5,158 nucleotides of DNA from UMGS1387 sp045646465 (GTDB lineage Bacteria > Bacillota > Clostridia > Oscillospirales > CAG-382), in assembly GCA_045646465.1 (NCBI GenBank), contig JAZRKT010000072.1, positions 1 through 5,158 on the forward strand. Reading direction: 5' to 3'. Position numbers and translations under genes: made by a program. The notes beneath the pieces are model-generated. The model worked only from the letters and a program-made list of their open reading frames with translations, did not search any database and had not been told where the DNA came from. Positions 1-4,218 of this stretch are shown here, in pieces (position 1 is the stretch's first letter; every line of letters starts with the position of its first letter).

Positions 1-625
1 CAGAGATACTGTACTTTGTAATGTAGGTACAGGAAGTCAGATTTCGCTTATTGCAAAAAGAAATGTAGATGGTCTTGAAACAAGACCGCTTAATGAGGAC
101 AAAAATATCCTTGTTGGAAGCTCACTTTGTGGAGGAAGAGCCTATGCCATACTTGAGAAATTCTTCTTGCAAACAGCTGAAATGCTAGGTATAAAAAAGG
201 ATTGTGTTTATGACGAAATGTCGGAGACAATCGCAAATTGTGATAAAACTGATATGATATTTAATACGCTTTTTAGCGGAAACAGAGAAAATCCTGACAA
301 AAAGGCATCTGTAACAAATATATCAGAAGATAATTTCACACCTGCAAATCTTATTTACAGTTGCCTTGAAGGTATATGCAACGAGCTTTATGAAATGTAT
401 ATTAAAGCAAATAAAAAATGCACAAGGCTTGTAGGAACAGGGAACGGAATAAGGAAAAATTGCGCACTTAAAAAAATATTTGAAGAAAAGTTCAATATGA
501 AAATGCAAATCCCTATATATTCAGAAGAAGCGGCTGTTGGGGCGGCATTGTTTGCCCTAGTATCTTGCGGTAAATATAATACTATTGAAGATGCAGAGAG
601 GATAGTAAATTATGAAAATATATGA
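1..625 (+). CDS. FGGY-family carbohydrate kinase, sedoheptulokinase-like (3' part)
   Basis: The reading frame is open from the window edge (first complete codon at base 2) to a TGA at 623-625, giving the last 207 residues; the 5' part lies outside. The sequence has the C-terminal actin-like fold signatures of FGGY sugar kinases. NVGTGSQIS (residues 7-15 here) fits a nucleotide-binding glycine loop, and VGSSLCGGRAYAILEKFF (about 38-55) resembles the segment typical of sedoheptulokinases. LVGTGNGIRKN (143-153) is the adenosine-binding glycine motif, and EEAAVGAALFA (175-185) is the closing helix. Members phosphorylate a ketose with ATP in the cytoplasm; sedoheptulokinase makes sedoheptulose 7-phosphate for the pentose phosphate pathway. 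The family is clear, but substrate assignment is by resemblance only. The stop overlaps the next gene's start by 14 nt, which suggests co-transcription and coupled translation. A TTG at 167 could be miscalled as a start, but conserved sequence continues upstream of it. Confidence 0.85.
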   Translation, partial: RDTVLCNVGTGSQISLIAKRNVDGLETRPLNEDKNILVGSSLCGGRAYAILEKFFLQTAEMLGIKKDCVYDEMSETIANCDKTDMIFNTLFSGNRENPDKKASVTNISEDNFTPANLIYSCLEGICNELYEMYIKANKKCTRLVGTGNGIRKNCALKKIFEEKFNMKMQIPIYSEEAAVGAALFALVSCGKYNTIEDAERIVNYENI

Positions 626-1631
626 AAAGCCACTATTTTTTGAAAAAAACAGAGTTTACCGTGTATATACAGGCGGAAAGCTTTTAGGTAGTTTTGTTAA
701 TGACGGTTCAGTGGATGGATTTTATCCTGAAGAATGGATTGCGTCGTCTGTTCAGGCACTACCTGTTGCAGGAGAGCCTGAAAAAGCAGGTGTTTCCGTA
801 ATTGAGGGAACGGATAAATTCCTTGATGACCTTATAAATGAATTTCCTAAAGAAATTTTGGGAGATAAAAAAGAAATTGGAATACTTGTAAAATTTTTAG
901 ACAGTGCAATAAGACTCCCAGTTCAGGCACATCCTGACAAAGCGTTTTCAAGAAAATATTTTAATAGTGAACACGGAAAAGAAGAAAGCTGGATTGTCCT
1001 TGATAAAAGAGAAGGCGGCTGTGTTTATTTTGGGTTTAAAGACGGTGTAACCAAAGAACAGTTCTCTAAGGCTATTGAGGAAAGCAAAAATGACAAGTAT
1101 GCTATGGAAAACCTTATTGTAAGGCACGATGTTGAACCTGGAGATGTAATTCTTGTTCCGGCAAAAGCAGTTCACGCTATTGGGGCAGGGTGCCTTGTAC
1201 TTGAAGTTCAAGAACCGACAGACTTTACAATTCAACCTGAATATTGGTGCGGAGAAACTGCACTTACTTACAATGATATGTATATAGGTCTTGATAAAGA
1301 AACGGCCCTTGATTGCTTTAACTTTGAACCGATAAACAAAGTGAAAATAACACCACTATGTATTATAGATGGAGATAAGGTGAAAGTTGAAGAAGTTATT
1401 GGAAAGAAGCAGTCGGAGAATTTTAACATAAATAAAATTACACTTCGAGATGGAGAATATATACTTGATAAAAGTGCAGGCATATATGTTATAACAGACG
1501 GAAGCGGTGTGATTTCGGGAAAGGGTTTCAGCAGAAATGTGAAAAAAGGGGAGTATTTCCTTTTGCCAGATTTTGCAAGAAGGAATTATACAATAAAAGG
1601 CGAGATTACTATTATAGAATGTTTTGCTTAA
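612..1631 (+). CDS. manA: Class I mannose-6-phosphate isomerase
   Basis: This 339-residue protein is complete and matches the usual length of short bacterial type I phosphomannose isomerases. These zinc enzymes interconvert mannose 6-phosphate and fructose 6-phosphate in the cytoplasm. The zinc ligands expected for the family are visible: Gln105 and His107 in PVQAHPDKAF, a glutamate just before SWIVLD (about Glu125), and His188 in VPAKAVHAIGAG. The following LEVQEPTDFTIQPEYW is also typical of the family. The cupin-like C-terminal part (about 245-339) ends with KKGEYFLLPDF. The ATG at 612 is preceded by GAGAGG at 596-601, about 10 nt upstream and inside the kinase gene. Overlap with the kinase suggests one operon feeding sugars into fructose 6-phosphate and the pentose phosphate pathway. 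A hairpin terminator lies about 80 nt downstream. No truncation or missing ligand is seen. Confidence 0.93.
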   Translation: MKIYEKPLFFEKNRVYRVYTGGKLLGSFVNDGSVDGFYPEEWIASSVQALPVAGEPEKAGVSVIEGTDKFLDDLINEFPKEILGDKKEIGILVKFLDSAIRLPVQAHPDKAFSRKYFNSEHGKEESWIVLDKREGGCVYFGFKDGVTKEQFSKAIEESKNDKYAMENLIVRHDVEPGDVILVPAKAVHAIGAGCLVLEVQEPTDFTIQPEYWCGETALTYNDMYIGLDKETALDCFNFEPINKVKITPLCIIDGDKVKVEEVIGKKQSENFNINKITLRDGEYILDKSAGIYVITDGSGVISGKGFSRNVKKGEYFLLPDFARRNYTIKGEITIIECFA

Positions 1632-1871
1632 AACACCTTTGTTTCCCTATCAATATTTTACGAATGTGTATTAGGCTCAAGTGCATCTATTATGAACATA
1701 AAAGACAGCAAAAAGCACTTCTTCGGAGGTGCTTTTTTCAATTATATTCAGTTTTATTTGCATATTTGTCTTTCGGCAAGTGATGACAAGCGTGCTTATG
1801 CTCCGGCTGAGCCTTGTGCTAAATAATTGCCTTAGGTGTATTGTTATGGCAATTCTACGTTACATTATATA
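1632..1871. other. Convergent intergenic region, possible element boundary
   Basis: This 240-nt region separates the + strand sugar genes from the - strand phage-like operon. It holds the strong terminator at 1710-1737. It also has a 7-bp inverted repeat, AATTGCC (1825-1831) with GGCAATT (1848-1854), and a short GC-rich island around 1786-1817. In the island, GCTC/GAGC pairs around CGGCT, flanked by ACAAG and CTTGT. A weak inverted pair, AGGCTCA (1673-1679) with TGAGCCT (1808-1814), spans the terminator. I found no convincing gene or tRNA. If the - strand genes belong to an integrated element, its end and attachment core should lie here, but a single end cannot show the direct repeat needed to prove it. 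Confidence 0.5.
1710..1737 (+). terminator. Rho-independent terminator, probably bidirectional
   Basis: The left arm AAAAAGCACTTC (1710-1721) pairs with GAGGTGCTTTTT (1726-1737) over 12 bp with one G-T wobble, closed by a TTCG tetraloop. Six T residues (1733-1738) end the + strand transcript of the isomerase. Because the left arm starts with five A residues, the - strand copy also ends in a T-run, so the same hairpin can stop transcription from the initiator-like gene, whose stop is about 135 nt away. Convergent genes commonly share such a structure. Confidence 0.9.
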
Positions 1872-2735
1872 TCACCCGTACTCCATTTCAACAATTTCGT
1901 CCTCGGTGTACCTGAGACAGTTATACAATGCCGATACAATGTACGCAACAGGATTTCTAACGTCGCTTATCAGCCTTCCGTCCACAAGACGCATAGGCTT
2001 GTTTCTGTCTACTGCAACAATGTGCTCGTAGGTGAGATTTTCAAGCCTTGCGTGCACCTTTTCACGGGGAACCGTTTCGTTTCCCACAGTAATAGAAGGA
2101 GAATGGTACATAATTTCAAGGGCATTTTTATAGTTCTTTCTCATCTCTCCCTCTATCCCATAGTTGTCGAACCTGTCCATAATCTCATCAAAGCCCGATG
2201 GTTCTTTGCCACCGTGGATAGTATTGGTAAAGTGATTATTGGTATTATGGTTATTGGTATATATATATTGGTTGGGTGTCTCACAGACACTACCCTCTGT
2301 CTGGCAGACACTACCCTCTGTCTCACAAACACTACCCTCTGTCTCGCAGACACTGCCCTCTGTCTCACAGACACTACCCTCTGTCTCACAGACACTACCC
2401 TCTGTCTCGCAAACACTACCCTCTGCAATACAGTCTTCCTTTTCGGCATTTTCAACGCACACGATATAAAAATTTGTCATAGGGGCGTTGTTTCTTCTTT
2501 CGCGGCATTCCTTTGATATTATGCCGATATCCTCCAGCTTTTTTACCGCACGTATTGTCTTTGAAAGGCTAACACCCGTTTCCTCAACTATGGTTCCATA
2601 GGAAGGATAACAGCGAAAATTGTCGTCCGTCAGCTTCATAAGATAACAAAGAACTCTGAATTCATACACGTCCAGCCTTGTATCGTTTATGAAATTGTTT
2701 GGTATCATAGTGAAATTTTCCATTTTTTTCTTCAT
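1872..2735 (-). CDS. Winged-helix replication-initiator-like protein with seven-residue repeat linker
   Basis: This 287-residue protein has three parts. Residues about 14-95 form a winged helix-turn-helix resembling HTH_36-type phage and plasmid replication proteins: LDVYEFRVLCYLMKL, then YPSYGTIVEETGVSLSKTIR as the likely recognition helix region, then KKLEDIGII. Residues 104-152 are seven copies of a seven-residue unit around EGSVC, each with one cysteine, followed by an Asn/Thr/His-rich stretch to about 174. Residues about 180-287 resemble, from memory, the C-terminal domain (DUF6017-like) of RepA-like proteins in Firmicute mobile elements; the similar stretch includes ITVGNETVPREKVHARLENLTYEHI and RNPVAYIVSALYN. 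This suggests origin binding and helicase recruitment, which is inference. The ATG at 2735 has AGGAAAGGA at 2743-2751 with 7-nt spacing; a second ATG at 2723 has no such site. The gene lies 27 nt after the endolysin stop, an odd place for a replication gene. A transcription regulator is the main alternative. Confidence 0.75.
   Translation of the reverse strand: MKKKMENFTMIPNNFINDTRLDVYEFRVLCYLMKLTDDNFRCYPSYGTIVEETGVSLSKTIRAVKKLEDIGIISKECRERRNNAPMTNFYIVCVENAEKEDCIAEGSVCETEGSVCETEGSVCETEGSVCETEGSVCETEGSVCQTEGSVCETPNQYIYTNNHNTNNHFTNTIHGGKEPSGFDEIMDRFDNYGIEGEMRKNYKNALEIMYHSPSITVGNETVPREKVHARLENLTYEHIVAVDRNKPMRLVDGRLISDVRNPVAYIVSALYNCLRYTEDEIVEMEYG
2221..2273. repeat. AT-rich stretch with four TATTGGT words
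   Basis: TATTGGT occurs at 2222-2228, 2237-2243, 2252-2258 and 2266-2272, with start spacings of 15, 15 and 14 bp. TTATTGGTAT is exactly repeated at 2236-2245 and 2251-2260. By hand count 2221-2270 is 76% A+T, and it includes TATATATAT. On the coding - strand this encodes the Asn/Thr/His-rich segment after the seven-residue repeats. It directly abuts the 21-bp repeat array. I infer a possible DNA-unwinding element. Confidence 0.7.
2280..2426. repeat. Seven tandem 21-bp repeats inside the initiator-like gene
   Basis: There are seven adjacent 21-bp units starting at 2280, 2301, 2322, 2343, 2364, 2385 and 2406. The core CACTACCCTCTGT is kept in every unit except for one A-to-G in unit 4 and a final C in unit 7. 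Differences otherwise sit in the first seven bases of the unit. Each unit carries a dyad ACAGA-N8-TCTGT, perfect in units 1, 5 and 6, and several junctions read TCTGT-CTC-ACAGA. On the - strand the array encodes seven EGSVC-containing repeats. The period of 21 bp is about two helical turns, so bound proteins would face the same side, as in iterons. An origin role is inferred; the repeats themselves are certain. Confidence 0.95.
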
Positions 2736-2742
2736 ACTGTTA

Positions 2743-2751
2743 TCCTTTCCT
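2743..2751 (-). promoter_or_regulatory. Ribosome binding site of the initiator-like gene
   Basis: On the - strand AGGAAAGGA lies 7 nt before the ATG at 2735, wholly inside the 27-nt gap after the endolysin gene. It supports 2735 as the start over the in-frame ATG at 2723. I see no convincing separate promoter in the endolysin tail. Confidence 0.7.
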
Positions 2752-2762
2752 TTTTCAGACCG

Positions 2763-3347
2763 TTATGTCATACCTTCCCATAACTTAATAAATAAGTCGT
2801 CCGCATACTTGTATGTCCAAAGCCAGTTGATTGTAGCCTTTTCAAGCCCTGTTTTGTCCTCTAAATTGCAGGCACACTCCACAGCATATTCGTGTTTGGA
2901 TTTGAGGGCATCGTCGGAAACGTATTCATAAGTACCTGCCTTGTTTGGTATGCCGCAAAATTCTGCAATGTCAAGGCTGTTCTTGCTTGTGCCTTTGGGA
3001 CGAAGTTCAATATGGCAATGTTTGCCTGTCGAATTGCCTGTGCTTCCCATTACACCCAGCTTGTCACCCTTGCGTATGCTCTGTCCCGGCTTTACAATAA
3101 TGCTTCCTTTTGCCATATGCCCGTAATAAATACGCCTGCCGTCGTCAAGAAACTGCCTGACGTAATACCCAAAGCCGTTAGCCTCAAAGGGAACGGCATC
3201 AACCACGCCGTCAGCTATTGCATATACAGTTGTATCACTGCCAAGAGCAACCAAATCCATACCGCCGTGATATTCACGCTTGCCTAATATAGTTCTGTAG
3301 CCTCTGGGACTTGTAACACGGAATCTGCCTTTAAAGCAGCTAATCAT
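2763..3347 (-). CDS. M23-family metallopeptidase endolysin
   Basis: From the ATG at 3347 this is a 194-residue protein. It has a complete M23 (LytM-type) zinc endopeptidase domain at about residues 5-125. HGGMD supplies zinc ligands His27 and Asp31, YGHM gives catalytic His77, and GKHCHIE gives His110 and zinc ligand His112. Typical supporting motifs are AIADG, VKPGQSIRKGDKLGVMGSTGNSTG and the preceding TSPRGYR. Such enzymes cut peptide cross-links in peptidoglycan. There is no signal peptide or membrane segment, so release probably depends on the holin encoded just upstream. Residues about 125-194, including a charged part ending TINWLWTYKYADD, form a tail I do not recognise; it may bind the cell wall. 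The 3347 start is chosen because GGTGG lies 5 nt upstream and the ATGATTAG overlap with the holin stop (8 nt) is classic. An ATG at 3359 is possible, but residues further upstream are only the holin gene read in another frame. Confidence 0.9.
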   Translation of the reverse strand: MISCFKGRFRVTSPRGYRTILGKREYHGGMDLVALGSDTTVYAIADGVVDAVPFEANGFGYYVRQFLDDGRRIYYGHMAKGSIIVKPGQSIRKGDKLGVMGSTGNSTGKHCHIELRPKGTSKNSLDIAEFCGIPNKAGTYEYVSDDALKSKHEYAVECACNLEDKTGLEKATINWLWTYKYADDLFIKLWEGMT

Positions 3348-3576
3348 TTTTGCCACCATCCAGCTTTTCTTTCGTCTTGTCAATAACCTCGTCAAGTACG
3401 TCAACTGCCTTAGCATCAATAAAGCCCTCGGTAATCAGATAGGCTATAACCGAAGCAAGCACAGCAATAATTCCCTCAACCTCACTGCCCGAAGCTATAA
3501 CGCCGATTCCCGTAAGTACACCTGCCATTGATGCTATGAATTTTCTACTCGATATTTTTTTCATAAAAGCTTTCAT
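3340..3576 (-). CDS. Small two-helix phage holin
   Basis: This 78-residue protein has a basic N-terminus (MKAFMKKISSRK) and two hydrophobic helices at about residues 12-30 and 33-49 separated by a short SGSEVEG turn. A charged C-terminus rich in Asp, Glu and Lys follows. The second helix ends YLITEGFIDAKA, a pattern typical of small Firmicute holins of the Phage_holin_5_2 kind. Holins collect in the inner membrane and open it at a set time so that endolysin can reach the cell wall. The ATG at 3576 follows AGAGGA with a rather short spacing. It overlaps the preceding gene by 32 nt, and a longer start at 3624 would only read the upstream gene in another frame. A start at 3564 (74 residues) could give a dual-start holin, but no clear binding site favours it. 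Position directly before the endolysin, with an 8-nt overlap, supports the role. Confidence 0.8.
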   Translation of the reverse strand: MKAFMKKISSRKFIASMAGVLTGIGVIASGSEVEGIIAVLASVIAYLITEGFIDAKAVDVLDEVIDKTKEKLDGGKND

Positions 3577-3910
3577 ATTCCTCTTTTTCCTTTCCAATCT
3601 TTTTTTCAAATGCAGATTTTGCAAAATATCCTGTCATTGTTGCAATTATTGATATTACCGCCTGTATTGATAACGTTTCCGCAATCTGCTCTCTGCCTAA
3701 GAAAGCAAGTATGTACGATAAATATACCCATATTAAGCCGTTTACTAAAATGATAGTCAACCACTTTTTTGTGTATGTTACGTACTTTTTACCGTGTTTT
3801 TTCTTCCTTTTTTCAAATACTCTTGTGAAAATAAGCCACATAATAAAAAGCGTAGCCGAAAATATTGCCATTAAGCCAAAATATGCAAGTATTGTTTTTG
3901 CTATGTCCAT
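3545..3910 (-). CDS. Three-helix membrane protein of the lysis cassette, function unknown
   Basis: This 121-residue protein has hydrophobic segments at about residues 5-29, 50-72 and 79-97. The loop after the first helix is strongly basic (EKRKKKHGKK), and the C-terminus is charged (KIGKEKEEYESFYEK). By the positive-inside rule I infer an outside N-terminus and a cytoplasmic C-terminus. I do not recognise a named family, though the segment around QIAETLSIQAVISIIATMTGYFAKS resembles conserved membrane proteins often seen in clostridial prophages. Its place between an XhlA-like protein and a holin suggests a second holin, an antiholin or a holin partner. The start is secure: GGGAGG sits 7 nt upstream, and the ATG follows the preceding TAA with no gap, so translation of the two is probably coupled. 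Confidence 0.8.
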   Translation of the reverse strand: MDIAKTILAYFGLMAIFSATLFIMWLIFTRVFEKRKKKHGKKYVTYTKKWLTIILVNGLIWVYLSYILAFLGREQIAETLSIQAVISIIATMTGYFAKSAFEKKIGKEKEEYESFYEKNIE

Positions 3911-4204
3911 TTAAAAACCTCCCTTTGCAAGAAGGTACGCCACCACCGCACCCACAACGGCAAAGATTATTTTGTCAACAACACCCTCCCAGCGCTTTGC
4001 AGGCTTTTCAATAAGCTTCTTGACGTCACACTTCATTTCCTTGACGTCGCCCTCCATATCCTTTTGCTTTTCGGCGATAATGGCAACACTTGTTACAAGC
4101 TTCTCGGTGTCGTCCTGACGTTTTTCAAGACTTTCGATTCTGTAAGTGTTGGACTTTGCCCTGTCCTCAACCTTGGTTAATCTGTCGTGTTCCTGTTCCG
4201 TCAT
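3911..4204 (-). CDS. XhlA-like holin-associated coiled-coil membrane protein
   Basis: The 97-residue protein has a long hydrophilic, heptad-like region (about residues 6-66, with HDRLTKVEDR, RIESLEKRQ and MEGDVKEMKCDVKKL) that should form a coiled coil. A linker (EKPAKRWEGVVDK) and one C-terminal membrane helix (about 75-93, IIFAVVGAVVAYLLA) follow. This architecture is that of the hemolysin XhlA family, which in Bacillus prophage PBSX works with a holin in host lysis. The family name is by architecture rather than a diagnostic motif. The start at 4204 has AAGGAGG 7 nt upstream. The gene starts 12 nt after the tail protein stop and ends directly against the next ATG. Cysteine 59 is the only cysteine. 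Confidence 0.75.
   Translation of the reverse strand: MTEQEHDRLTKVEDRAKSNTYRIESLEKRQDDTEKLVTSVAIIAEKQKDMEGDVKEMKCDVKKLIEKPAKRWEGVVDKIIFAVVGAVVAYLLAKGGF
3918..3923 (-). promoter_or_regulatory. Ribosome binding site inside the end of the XhlA-like gene
   Basis: On the - strand GGGAGG lies 7 nt before the ATG at 3910 and falls within the last codons (Gly-Gly-Phe) of the upstream gene, whose TAA touches that ATG. The arrangement points to coupled translation and fixes the start of the three-helix membrane protein. Confidence 0.8.
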
Positions 4205-4211
4205 ATTCCAG

Positions 4212-4218
4212 CCTCCTT
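4212..4218 (-). promoter_or_regulatory. Ribosome binding site of the XhlA-like gene
   Basis: AAGGAGG on the - strand lies 7 nt before the ATG at 4204 and overlaps the TAA stop of the tail protein gene. It is the strongest such site in the window and settles the start. Confidence 0.85.

Noticed and set aside
1692..1826. Small + strand frame of 44 codons ending DKRAYAPAEPCAK
   Set aside because: It runs through the terminator hairpin and has no ribosome binding site, so it is unlikely to be a gene.
2213..2221. Possible DnaA box (CGTGGATAG) beside the AT-rich stretch
   Set aside because: It matches only 7 of 9 bases of the consensus and stands alone; similar near-matches occur in the tail gene (near 4470 and 4550) by chance.
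2280..2426. CRISPR array
   Set aside because: The units are directly adjacent with no unique spacers, the 21-bp length is too short for the usual repeat, and the array is in frame within a gene.
1836..2516. Long + strand frame (226 codons), with shorter + and - strand frames across the same repeats
   Set aside because: These are shadows of the initiator-like gene. The 21-bp period is a multiple of three and has no stop in several frames, so open frames appear for free; none has a ribosome binding site or a recognisable domain.
2736..2850. Separate promoter for the initiator-like gene in the endolysin tail
   Set aside because: TTGGAC and TATTTA on the - strand are 20 bp apart, and TACAAT has no good partner at 17 bp; neither is convincing.
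3348..3419. Longer endolysin start at 3419
   Set aside because: Most of the added residues are the end of the holin gene read in another frame, and do not look like part of the peptidase.
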